A stretch of DNA of 45,139 bases from Micractinium sp. NFX-FRZ (lineage: Eukaryota > Chlorophyta > Trebouxiophyceae > Chlorellales > Chlorellaceae). The stretch is taken from assembly GCA_029339195.1 (NCBI GenBank), contig JAPTJF010000486.1:1-45139 (forward strand), in the 5' to 3' direction. The position numbers and the translations under genes were made by a program. Shown one piece after another: positions 8,999 to 20,000 of this stretch (positions within the stretch are counted from its first letter, which is position 1; each line of letters starts with the position of its first letter). The notes beneath the pieces were generated by a model, which saw nothing but the letters and a program-made list of their open reading frames with translations, was not told where the DNA came from and did no database searches.

Positions 8999-11928
8999 TG
9001 CTGCGCTTGCGGCCAAGCTGGAGGGAGGACTAAACAGCGGCCAGCCTTGCAGAGGTAAAAATGGAGGGATCGAGCAGCCGGCGATGCCCTGGACAGTGGC
9101 GCCAGCGGTCTGGCTCCTGCAGAGGTGGCGATGCCGCAGCACAGGTGCCGCCGCCACAGCGGGGCAGGCGAGGAACAGCAGACGCCCACCTCGGCCCTCA
9201 CACCCCACTTTGCCTAATGTGCACGCACCCATTTCTTCCGGCATTGAAGTTAAGTCCGCAGCCTTCCCAATGTGGCTGCAAACACTTGATGGCTGAGCTG
9301 AGCCTTGGGCTGCAGTACAGACTGGGCTGCCTGCCAGGGTGCAGCGACCATGTGGCAGCCGCTGCCCTCCCTGCCTGCCTGCGCGTCTTGCCACCTCAGG
9401 CAGTGCTTTACCTCTACAACCCCTTGACAACAAAGGCAGCCCCATTCGCCGGGTGGGTGAGGTTGTGTGGTTGTGTTGAAAGTGGAGGCGGCTCCACCCG
9501 CCACACTGGCCCACACCACCACAGAGCACACCACGCAAGTCCCGGTTCTTGTGGACCCGACCCCATTTCATTTCCCCTCTTCCTTGTCGCAGGCCCAGTC
9601 TCCGCCCAGAAGCGGCGTATCATCTCACAGGCATGATTACAAAAACAGGCACTCTGTGACGACAGAGTTAGAACACTAAGAAACCGGTGGTGAGTGGCAA
9701 TCGATCGATCATCCAACCATGAAACGCCAGTCAGTGGCGGGAGGTTGGCAGTGTGTGGGTGGCGCAGAGGCGAATCGGGGGGTGGGTTCACAAGTAGACA
9801 CGCTGACAGTGGGGCGATGGGATGGAGTGCAGCAAAAGGCTGCACTCTCTCGACAGACAGAGGGCATCAAAGGGAAAGAGGGGAGGGCCGAAAGGCTAGG
9901 TGGTGGCGTCTGGGGATCAAGTGTGGGTGGCCGGCCGGGTGAGGGAGGGCAGCACGGGCTGCACCCTCCCACAGTGGGCGGGCCGGGCTGACGGGAGGAC
10001 TGAAGGAGGGTTGGAAGGCTACTTCAGCAGCTGGGGTTGCTGGGTCGGGAGAGCAGCACGGGCTGCACACTCCCCGCTTGGGCGGATCCACGGAGGGAGG
10101 GAGAGGGATTGGTTTGCTTGGGGCGTGATGAAGTCTCGTCTTGGCGCGCGCAATCAGATGGTGCTGCGTGTCAGGTGTGGTGTGGGGCATGCTCTGGGAG
10201 CATGGGTGCAGTGCACCGGGTGGGCGGACCCGGGTGCAGGGCAATGCAAAGGATGGGGATGGGGTGCCGGCAGAGGGGCCAGGTCTGAACCGGCTGCAAT
10301 GTGCCCAGGGGCGGGCGGGGCGGCTAGCACGCATGGGGAGCTGCAGGGGGGCCAGGTCCTGAGCGGAGGATCGGGGGTGGTCATAAAAGCTGGGACACAC
10401 AGGACAGGGGGGTGTTCGACAGCAGACCGGGGGAGGGTTGTGGGGCCCCGTCTCATGGCGTGGTGAGGAGGTGACGATAGGGAATGGAGAAGGTTGGCGG
10501 GTGGGTGGGTGGTGGGTGGGGCTTGAAAACGGCTGGCGTGCGGGTCTTGCAACACAGGGAGGCGTCGAGGCGGGCGGCTGGGGGCTGCGCCTCATGGTTT
10601 GGTGTGTGCTCGGGGCAAGGTGCGAGCAGACAACACATCATGCGACAACTCAAATGGGCAAAGGAGAGGCAGGGGGCGGGGGAGCCGAGTGCTCGCCAAC
10701 CGCACGCAAGTGCAAAAGAATGGAAAACAATGTGACCAGGGTGCAGCAGCCAGCTGGAAAAAAAGGCACGTGCAGATATGTGCGGCTATGTCAGCTGGCC
10801 GGGTGGCCCATTAAAACAAATGAGGGAGGAGGGAGGAGGGGAGGGGAGGGGCATTCATGCATTGCCAGGCGGCGGCATTGCGTGCACAGGCAGGGCGGTC
10901 TCACTGCTCATTGAGAGCCGGCCTCTAGTCTAATTGAAAAAATGAAACAGACAAAGGGGAGTTATTGGGCGGGGCGAGGCGGCAGCAGAACGTACTGCGG
11001 CCGGGACAGGGACGGCGGCGAGGCGGGCCAATAGTGGGTGGGGCGGGGGTGAGGTGGCGCTGAGTGGCCCTCGCGAGGGAAGGGTGGGCACGTAGCAAAT
11101 AGCCCTGCCAGGGGCTGGTGCTTCAGTGAAGCACGCGTCAAACCGTGGGGCCTGCAGGAGTCGGGGCTCGCCGGTGCGGGGTGGGGAACAATCGTGGGGC
11201 GACGCGTGCGGGGGTGGGGGGAGGTGTTTTGAGGGTCGTGGGCGCGGGGTTTGGGGGGGTCGTTCGTGTGGCACACAAGCCTTTGGCACGTTCTGGGGAG
11301 GTGCATGGGGTGTGGCAGGAGGCACTGGGGAGGTGCATGGAGTGTGGCCTGATGCCCAGGGTCTGGGTTGGAGCGGTTTGCAGCGCACAGAGCAGAGCGG
11401 GCATGGAACGGGGGTGGGGAGCGGGGTGGTGCCTGGGCGGCGGTGTCGTAGTGTTGCACGGAGGGGCCGCCTCATGACTGGTGCTTCGGCGCCGGTGGGT
11501 GGGGGGAGTCATTTGTTGGGCTGGGTCTTGGGACAGACAGCGGGTGGCAGGTTGGGACAGCAGCGGTGCGGTGGGGGCTGCACGCGTGCGCCCGGGTGCC
11601 AGGGGAGGCGCCTTGGGGGGTCCAGTGCTTAGTGGGTGCCGAGGCCGCCAGGGCTTTGGCATGACACCTTGGGGGTGCTGAATCACGGAGGTGCAGGGTT
11701 CTTCTTCATGCGTGATGCGGCCTCCAGTTGTTGGCGACGGGGCGCAAGGGTGCTGTGCTTGTTGCTGCGCTGCGCAGTGTGTGCTGCGGCTGCGCGGTGT
11801 AGTGCGGGGTGCGCGAGGGAGGGTACAGGTGGAGACGGAGAGGCGGAGCGTGGTGTGCCGGCGCGGGCGGTCACGACATCGGGCGGCCCGGCTGAACATC
11901 ATTTGTTGGCTTGGGTGGGGTGATGGGA
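8999..11928. other. Long gene-poor region with strong C bias on the minus strand
   Basis: Roughly 2.9 kb without a gene I can support. 8999 to about 9600 should hold the c6A promoter. From about 9700 to 11900 the plus strand is rich in G runs, so minus-strand frames are open and Pro/His-rich but lack the G/C third-position bias of real exons nearby. Short direct repeats occur, for example CACGGGCTGCAC at 9953 and 10060, and a block of about 30 bp twice at 11290-11350. The first minus-strand TGTAA after the gene at 11929 is at 9637, so much of this may be a very long 3' UTR or a noncoding transcript. Confidence 0.45.
9637..9641 (-). terminator. Candidate TGTAA signal far downstream of the 11929-12383 gene
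   Basis: This is the only minus-strand TGTAA I found between the stop at 11929 and the c6A promoter. It would imply a 3' UTR of about 2.3 kb. It could instead belong to an unrecognised transcript. Confidence 0.3.
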
Positions 11929-12383
11929 TCATCTGGCGCTGCTCATCAAGCTCAGCAGGCTGGGGCAGCTGGGCGTCGGGGGGCAGAAGGGCGTGGGGAT
12001 GGCTGCGCCGGGCGGCGTGCGGGGGCTGTCGAGCTGCATGTCCGTCATGCAGGTGTCGCTGTCGGGCGGCGGCCGCAGCTTGATTGAGGGCAGCCCCGGC
12101 ACGAGCGGAGTTGCCGGGGCGCTGCAGCCCAAGGGCCCCAGGCAATGCGGGGCGGACAGGCAACCATTCTGCAGGGGGCGAGGGCAGAGGAGGGCAGGAG
12201 GTGAACCAGCAGCATACTGGACGCATCGGCGGGGCCAGGTGCCAGCGGCGCCAAACCGGCGGGAAGGCCCTGCCGGCGCTCTGCGGCCCCCGCCGGTGCG
12301 AGCCCGCGTTGCAGGCCCCTTCCTCGGTTGCCTCGGGCCACGCGCCAACCGTGACTTGCCTGTGGCGCGGGCGACTGGGGCAT
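11929..12383 (-). CDS. Small protein of unknown function with a GC-AG intron
   Basis: I do not recognise this protein. Two exons (12360-12383, 11929-12168) give about 87 residues from the in-frame ATG at 12383. The first exon encodes MPQSPAPQ. The second is Pro/Ser-rich with LPSIKLRPPPDSDTCMTDMQ and ends PSLLSLMSSAR. Nearly every codon from LPSIKL to the stop ends in G or C, as in the real genes nearby, which is the main evidence for coding. The intron has donor CAG|GCAAGT, a perfect GC-type donor, and acceptor CCCCCTGCAG, both phase 0. The frame stays open upstream of the ATG to about 12566 without another ATG, so an upstream exon may be missing. DSDTCMTDMQLDSPRTP has several possible phosphosites. 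Confidence 0.5.
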
Positions 12384-12893
12384 TTGGGGCTTCAGCGCAT
12401 TCGTTGCGTGCGGGACTGCGTGCAGGGGCTGCCGCTCACTTAACGAGCATAGACGGGCTACTGTGGGGCTTGGGCAGGGCGGGAGGCTAGAATTGCGGCG
12501 GGAAGTCGAGGGGAGATGGCTTGACTCGTGCGTTTCCCTGGCGTGAACGAGGCGTGAAGAGGCCAAATTGAGGGGCGCTTACAAATGTCCCAATTGAATC
12601 TCGTGTGAGCATAATGCAACAAGCTGGCGATCAACGGGGCTGTGTAGAGCTGCCTGCACTGCAGTGGCAGCAGTGGCGTTGCTGCGGTGACGTCGTTCCG
12701 CTGCGGCTGCCGCCGCCGCACGCCTCGGCAAGCAGATTAAGAGAAGAGCGAGCCAATGCCGTAGGTGAGGCCTGCGTTATCAGTTCCGGTGGGTTGCAAT
12801 GATGTGGGGCACCCAAGTGTGAGGACCACGGACCCCGACCTTTCTCAGCAGCCCAGGCTTACAGCCGCCCCGCCAGTCCCCTGGCCCTGCCGC
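12384..12893. other. Intergenic: upstream of the small gene and VIT 3' UTR
   Basis: This 510 bp stretch is less GC-rich around 12560-12610. It contains the VIT polyadenylation signal (12859-12863) and presumably the promoter of the 12383 gene. No other gene is seen. Confidence 0.45.
12859..12863 (-). terminator. TGTAA polyadenylation signal for the VIT gene
   Basis: Minus-strand TGTAA lies about 30 nt after the proposed TAG stop at 12894, which supports that stop as the gene end. Confidence 0.6.
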
Positions 12894-15800
12894 CTACAGC
12901 TGCCCGCGCCAAGGCGCCGCCAGATGTCGCGTCATCTCGTCATACCACCCCTGCCTGCACCGCCACATTGCTGCGCGGGCATGGGGAGGCATGCGCACCT
13001 GCCACACCTCCCAAAAGGTGCCCCCTCGACGCCCACCCAAGGCAGCCGGTGACTCACCCATCGCCATCCAGCCGCCCAGCAGCACCCGCGACGCCGCTCG
13101 CACCCTGTGGGCGCCCCCCAGATAGGCGGCGATCCAGCCGAAGCCAGCCAGGCCGGCAGTGGTGCAGGCCAGGGTCACTATCGTTTGCATCTGCGGGGCA
13201 GCAGCGCCAGGGGGGCAGGGGGAATCAGCGGGGTGGCTGAGCGGGCCTGCTGGCACCGGGCACCAGGCGCACTGTAATGTATGAGCTGCTTGCCCATACC
13301 CGCCCCCCTTCCACAAGTGCCAGCCCCTCCCCTGCGGTTGCGGCACCTCCTTTGCCACGCTCGCCCTCTGCTCGCTCCACCCCCATCTGCCTCTCCACCC
13401 CTCCTTGTCGCTACCTGCCAATCGTCAATGAAGGCAGCTCCCAGCAGGGGTATCCCTCCACCCACGGTGAAAGTGAGGGCGCTGACCACTGCAGCCTGGC
13501 AGTAGGGAGACGGGGGGGCACAGCACTAGGTCGACAGCCCCGCCGGGGGCAGAGGGGAGCGAGCTGATGGGCACAGCAGCGTAGGTCGGGTGAGGTCAGG
13601 TCGGGGCAGAGCGCAGCGTAGCGGGGCGGGCAAAGCGTATTGAAGCACCCCCGCCCTGCAACCACCCTGGCAGCTGTAGAGTCACCTGTAGGGGGCGTGC
13701 CAGGTTGTCGATATCGATGCCCTGCAGGGCGGGGCGCAGGAGGCCGGGGGCAGGGAGGCGGGCAGGAGGGGCCAGTGGGTGGGCGGTGGGCCACACGTGC
13801 CCGCGGAGGGCATGCAAGGCTGGGTCTGAGGATGGTCAGCGGCTCGTGAAGGCCGCCGGGGAGGGCCACTGGGAAAACCAAGCCAACCACAGTGCAGGCG
13901 CTGGCAATGCAGGTGCAGCCACCAACCACACGCCCACCCAATCCCGCCGGCCGCCACCCCACATCCTCCTGCCACACTCTGTGATACCCCCCCTGCTCAC
14001 ACAACAGTAAGCAGGCTTACATGCTCGTCGCGAGCGTGAGCGCGTATTACGTCGCTCTCTGTGAGCGCCTCGGCCACCTGCCGTGCCAGCCGGTACTCCA
14101 GCCCCCTGCCCACGTAAATCTGTGCCAGCTCCTCCAACTCCCGCTCCTGCGCCTGCACGGAGCACAGGGTGGAGCGGTGAAATGAATGAATGAATGTATG
14201 TGTGTGTGTGTGTTTTCATCCACAAAACAGTACCATGGAGATATTTGGGCGCAGGTCTTGGGTGCACCAGCCCTCTGCAATTGATGGGAGAGAATGTGCA
14301 GCCTCTGTAACTGAGCAAGGCAACCTCCAGCACCACCACCCCGACATACCTCTGGCCCTTTCAGCTGCTCCAGCCGCTCCTGCTCGATGTCTGCCGCCTC
14401 TGCATCCCGCTGGCTGCTCACGGAGATGTACTCGCCTGCACAGGGTGGAAAGCGGGGGAGGCAAGTCAGGTGGAGAGAGAGTTGGCTGCTGCCTCTGCGC
14501 CCTGCAGGCTGCTCATGGGGGCGGTGTTGCCTGCGAGCATGGCATGGCCGGGGCAAAGAAATGAGGCAATTTGAGAGATTTGGCTGCTTGCACTTGCCTG
14601 CGGGCGAGGCAGGTGGATCAGGCAGGTTAGCAGAGTGAGCAAGGCAGGCAGGGCAGGCAGGGCAGGCAGGTCGTGACAGCTGGCGCAGGCAAGGCAGGGC
14701 AGGCAGGCAGGTGGAAAGACAAGGCGGCCAGTTCCCGTCATGAGGCGACTGGGTGCCAACTCGGTGTTCAGAGGAGAGAGCCAGCCATGCTATGCTGCCT
14801 GCCCCAGAGGCACCCCGCCGCAGGGCTGCCTGCACCCACAGCAACCCGCCCCCCTGCCGCAGCTGCCCCAAGGCACCCCAAGCCTCAGCGCTGGCGGGCA
14901 CACATACCTACGGCCATGCTGAGCGCGCCTCCCACCAGCCCCGCCACCCCCGACAGCACGATTGTGCGATGGTCACTGGAGGGGGGCGTGACACAGGGGG
15001 AGGGGCAGGGGCAGGGGCAGGAGTTGATGAGGAGCAGCGGCAGAGAAAAGGCGGCATCACCGTAGCAATGGGCCGCATCTGCGCATGGCGGCGGCATGCT
15101 GCTGCCAATTGCACGCGTCGCAGCAGGGCAGCGGCATGGTGCTAGCGGGTGGCCGCGTCTCGGCTGGTCAAAGCACAACCTGAGTGAGCCAGCCTGGCAC
15201 CACAGGTGTACCAGAAAGCCAGCTGCAACACGACTCCTGTTGGAGAGGCCCCCCATGCCTGCCTGAGCATGCAGTCCTGGCTGGGGCGGACCCCCATGCC
15301 AGCCTGCCTGGCCCGCCCACCTGCTTGCTGCCCCCACGCCCATCAGCAGGCTGCTTGTGCTCACAAGGCCGTCGTTGGCGCCCTGAATGGGTGGGTCAAA
15401 GGCAAAGGCAGGCATCGATCAAGCCTCGCCGGGTTGCTGGTGGGCAGCGATGGGCAGCACACAAAGCAGGCACGGCTGCGGGTGATGATGCAAGATGGCA
15501 GCCTGCACAGGCTGCTCGCTCCCTCCCCTGCTGCTCAGCCGCGCAGCAGTTGCCTAGCAAGCACCCACACGGAGTCCCCGACCCAGCCATCAATGCTCGC
15601 CTTACCAGCACAAATGCACGCAGCCATGGCGCCCTGTGGCTGTGGTGCCTGCACCAGGGGCACCAGGGGTGTGCAGGAAGGGGTGTATGGGGAGGGGTGC
15701 GCAGGGACGGGCAGGGGAGGGGTGTGCGGGTTGATCGGTGTCCGTGCCGCAATACCCAGCCTGCGCAAAGCCCTCTGCCCAGATGTTCTGGTGAACTCAC

Positions 15801-16123
15801 GGGTGTGGATGCTCATCCTCTCTGTCCTCTCTCAAGCTCCTACCGCTGCCGCTGCTGCTGTGCTCCTGCTCCTCCTGTGGCTTGTGGTGCCACTGCCGCT
15901 GCTGCTGCTGGGCTCCGCCCCCGCCTGCGCCCGCCCGCCCCGCTGCCAGCTGAAGGCTTGCGAGAAGCTTGCTGCTGAACAGCCGGCTATGGTGGGACCA
16001 TTCTCGTTGTGTGCGCGCCGCCTCTTGTAATCCAGCCGGCGGGCAGAGCGCGTCGGCGAAGGGTGCCAGCGAATTGCCCGCCTGGCGCACCAGGCTCAGC
16101 GTCCTGGAGGCCGAGCGGAGCAT
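12894..16123 (-). CDS. Vacuolar iron transporter (VIT/CCC1) family membrane protein
   Basis: Ten exons: 15801-16123, 15606-15648 (43 nt), 15321-15382, 14908-14975, 14350-14435, 14021-14152, 13686-13721, 13415-13495, 13058-13190 and 12894-12970, for 346 residues. The hallmark WLRAFVLGANDGLVSTSSLL is built across exons 2 and 3. It is followed by LVGGALSMAVGEYISVSSQRD and a Glu-rich cytosolic metal-binding helix pair (EQERLEQLKGPEAQERELEE). TVGGGIPLLGAAF and SRVLLGGWMAMG form later membrane helices. The Asp of GANDG and the Met of SMAVGE match ferrous-iron residues of plant VIT1. The first 107 residues are extra: an Arg/Ser/Leu-rich start (MLRSASRTLSLVRQAG), SRLFSS, a Gln-rich part, then EDEHPHPHHSHR just before helix 1. 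Family members are Fe/Mn proton antiporters. The last exon is least certain; a later CAG acceptor at 12957 would give a shorter tail. Confidence 0.87.
14636..14715. repeat. GGCAGGCA-type short tandem repeats in VIT intron 4
   Basis: Irregular repeats of GGCAG/GGCAGGCA, with the unit GGGCAGGCA repeated near 14645-14670. Similar GCAG arrays recur elsewhere in the window. Confidence 0.7.
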
Positions 16124-17000
16124 GCCGACTAATGGGCAATTCTTGATCGAGAGTGTTCCGCGCCGACACGTGTGGGCACAAGGGTTTGGGTGCCGCCCGC
16201 CCGCCACCCACCCGCCCGCCGTCGCCAACATGGCAGAAGCGAAGACCAGGGGCCTGCCTCCCTCCTGCCCGTGTTTGTTTGAGAAATCCAATATACGTGC
16301 CTCAGATTTAAAAAAATCAGGCAAGGCAATTCCTCGTTGAGTTGCCCTGCTTTTCGAGCCTGCCCTGGTAGGCTCAGGTACCGCCTCTTGTTCCTTCAGC
16401 GCAGATGCAGCGCAGATGGGTATTACAGCAGGTGTGTGTGTGTATCATTCGTGGTGTGTGGGCTGTGTGGGTTCGTCTCCACATTAAGAGGAGAGGCCGC
16501 CGCATGCGGGATGGGAGGGCGATAGTAGTAGGAGGGGTTTTGAGCATGTGCTGACAAAACAAACAACAACAACAAAACAGGAGCGCCGAAGGGTTGGGTT
16601 GCAGTTTGGGGGGCAGAAAAATGAACGCGGGGGGGTGCGGAGTCGAATAAAATGGTGGAGTGGGGGGGTGCTAGGTGCAGGGAGGAGGCGTGGGGGGGAA
16701 AGAACGTACATAACTGAGGGGATGTACAACGACAAAAGGGGTTGGTTGGGGCCAACAAATGCTTGCGTGCATGCATGCTTGCTGCAAAGGGTGAGTGCAC
16801 TGCCGTGCTAGCTCGCGTCAAAACTCCGGCTTGGGGTGCCGCCGGACATCTGCTGTGCTGTGCTGTGCTGCGCTGTGCCATGCTGTGAGCTGGGCACCAC
16901 GTGGTTGGCTGCCTGTGGCGGCAGGGGCATGCAGCGCCGGGCATGCTGCCCTCGGGCCCCACGCATCGGCCCGCTCTGCTGCCTGCAGCGGCGACGGCCT
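16124..17000. other. Intergenic: VIT upstream region and isoamylase 3' UTR
   Basis: This 877 bp stretch has two relatively AT-rich patches (about 16270-16340 and 16550-16640). It includes a GTGTGT run near 16432, a TGCTG/TGTGC pentanucleotide run near 16852-16880 and a minus-strand TGTAA at 16423-16427. No additional gene is supported. Confidence 0.5.
16423..16427 (-). terminator. TGTAA polyadenylation signal for the isoamylase gene
   Basis: Minus-strand TGTAA about 575 nt after the isoamylase stop codon. It is the first one I found downstream. Confidence 0.45.
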
Positions 17001-20000
17001 TCAGGCGCCGTACCGCGCGGTGCTGCCCTTGCGGTGCGGCGGCATGGGGGGCTTGGCCTCCTCTGGGACGCTCTCCATGATGATGCAGGAGCGCGGCAGC
17101 ATGGGGTAGCAGTGCTCCTGCCGGGGAGGAGGCGGGCGGGCAGGGGCGGGGGGGGCGGCAGGTACGGTTGCGGTGGAGGCGGGTGGGCACGGGGCGGGGG
17201 GGCCGGCAGGCACGGTTGCAAAGGAGGCGGGTGGGCAGGCAGGGGCGGCAGGTACGGTTGCGATGCAGGCGGGTGGGCAGACAGGAAGAAGGAGGGCAGG
17301 GCCACGCAGGTCTGTAAGAGGGTCTGTGAGAGGGCAGCGGATGCAGGGTCTGTACAAGGGTCTCGCCTTCTCACTTCATGGACAGGTCCCGCCAAGCAGG
17401 GCACATGTGGAGGCACGGCAGCTCCCGCATCTCCACACCAGTACGCAGCACAACACACACATAGCAGAACACGGCGCGCAACACAGCACAGCAGTTATCA
17501 CAGCACAGCGCACGGAGCGGGCAGCTGCCCACCAGCTTCCACATCTCCATGCTGGCACGCTGCGCCGCCACCTCCTCGGCGGGCAGCCGCTCGTCGGCAA
17601 CCAGCACGTCAAAGGGGGCCACCTGCGGGGCGGGAATTGAGGCACAGGAACATAACAGTACACGAAACATTAGGAGCTGAGAGGACACACAGCTGAAAAG
17701 GGAGGATGAGGGGCCTGCAGCCACGCAGCAACCTGCATGTGGCTGGCTACACAAACACACCCACGCAGGCAGGTAGGCAGGCAGGCAGGCGGCTGGCTAC
17801 CGCAACCTCCAAGCCCTGCATGCCCAGGCAGGCAGGCGAGTACTGAAACCGCCAAATCCTGCTTGCCCCACCTTGCTTGTGTCGACCACCAGCTGCCACA
17901 CGCGGCCGTGCCAGTTGGGCAGCTGCACCACCTGCGCAGGGGCGGGGCGCGGGCGGGCCAGGCAGAGGGAGGGGGGCCAGGGGGTGCAGGTGAGGTGCCA
18001 GGGAGGCCGGCAGCAGCCGAGCTGTGCCGCTCAAGCGTCAGAGCAGCAGCACATCCGGTTAAGCCCAGGAGAACAAGAGCTCCAGGGCAGTGCACCCCGC
18101 CAGCCGGCGCGTGCTCCCCTTCCACCAGTCGGCACGGGAGCCAGCCAAGCAGCTGCAGGCAGGCACCCGCGGGGTGCAACCACACGGCAGCAACATGCAT
18201 CTGACAGCGATGGCCGCAGCCTGCAACAGCCCACACAGCATCTGCCCCAGCCCCCCAGTCCGTGCCCATTCCCCTCCCAAACACACACACACCTGCGGCA
18301 GGTGGCTGGCGTTGAAGGCGATGTAGAGGCCGCCCCCCTGCCCGTTGCTCAGGGTGTAGGCCAGGAAGCGGGAGGCCTCCGTCCAGTCGGGCGTGTTGGG
18401 CTCCACGCCATGCCACTGCACCTCGCCGTCGTGGATCCACGCCGTGCGGCGCAGCTCCTTGTGCGACTTCCTGCACCAGGGCAGGGAGGGCCAGGGGAGG
18501 CGGGGGTTGTAGCGCGGAGGTCAGTTTGATGAGGGGCGTGGTGTGAGGCACCCCCCGCCTGGCGCACAAGCAGCCGAGTTCAGCTGAGTGAAGCCAGGCC
18601 TCAGGGTGCGGCGCACGCCCTTTTTGGGCTGCCTCGAGGTGGGGAGCAGCAAATAAAGCATGGGGGAAGCACCGCGAGACGTAGCAAACCTGTCGGGCCA
18701 CACGTCCCATGCACCTTCCCTCCCCGCGTCCACCCCGCCCCGCACCTGAGCCCGATGACGTGGCGGGTGAAGCGCAGCAGGCCGTCGTCGTCCGCCATCG
18801 CCTTCTGCCAGTCCAGGTAGTTGAGCCCCGAGTCGTGGCAGTACGTGTTGTTGTTGCCGCCCTTGCTGCAGGGAGGGTGAGGGTGGAGGAACAGAGGGGC
18901 GGCACGTCGACTCCTGGGCGCCTGGTGTGCCGACATGAGCAGCGGCCCCCCACCACCAACAATGCAACACCACACACACACCAAATGAGTTTGTTTTTCT
19001 TCGAGTGATTCCCAGACATTTGATCCAACTAGGTGTACTTTGAGTTGACGACACCCGCCAGCCCATGCGCTCACGTGTGCCCACACTCGTCAGCAATGCA
19101 ACACCACCCACACATTCAGCCACCACCCAACGCCCATGCAGCTCACGTGTGCCCGTACTCGTCCCCCATGTAAAGCATGGGCACCCCGTGCGCCACCAGC
19201 AGGCCAGCCATCATGTTGCGCATCTGCCGCTGGCGCAGGCTGTTGACCATCGGGTTGGCGGTGGGCCCCTCCGCCCCGCAGTTCCAGCTCAGGTTGTGCT
19301 GCTCGCCGTCCCTGCAAGCGGTAGGGGCCATGAGGGAGGGGGCCAGGATGGTTGGGGGGGGTGCGTCGGCATGCTCCTCTCCCCTCGCCTGCCCCCGTCT
19401 CCCTGGCCTTCCCCCGCGCGGTGGCCAGGTCCACTTCACAGCAAACAGCAGCGATAACATGCGCCTGGCGCCCTCGCTTCATGTGCCCCACTGTCGCGCA
19501 CCCACTCCCGCCCACACGCCAGGCACTTGCGGCAGGCCTCGATACAGCACGGTGTGCACGCCCACGCGCACCTGTTGTCCTCCCCATGATCTAGGCACAA
19601 GAAAGAGAACGTCCACAGCACCCACGCCCACCTGTTGTCCTCCCCGTTTGCCTCGTTGTGCTTCTCGTTGTACGACACCAGGTCAGCCATGGTGAAGCCG
19701 TCGTGGGCGGTCACAAAGTTGATGGAGGCGGTGGGGCCGCGGCCGCCCTTCCACTTGCGACCAGCGTTCAGGCCCCACCTGCGGGGGGAGGAGGAGGAGG
19801 CAGCGGGAGGAGGGGCGTGGGTGGGGTGAGCGGTGAGCGGGCGCGGGTGGGGCTACCAGGGGCTTGTAGGATGGAACGCAGCAGGCAGGCAGGCACGCAG
19901 GCAGGCAGGCAGGCAGGCAGGCAGACAGTGGCTGATCCTGGCCCCCCATCCTCCGTCCCTTCCATTCGCTGCCTCCTTTGCCCAGCCGCCCCCCATCTGC

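Noticed and set aside
11138..12226. 362-codon open frame on the minus strand
   Set aside because: It is out of frame with the small gene's biased codons, has no third-position bias, is Pro/His/Arg-rich low complexity, and results from the C-rich strand.
14636..14715. Possible CRISPR array or telomeric repeat among GGCAG/GCAG repeats
   Set aside because: Units are short, irregular and without unique spacers, and they do not match the plant/algal telomere TTTAGGG.
15383..15800. Direct joining of VIT exon 1 to the exon beginning GANDG
   Set aside because: The phases do not match. Inserting the 43-nt exon at 15606-15648 restores phase and supplies the conserved WLRAFVL before GANDG.
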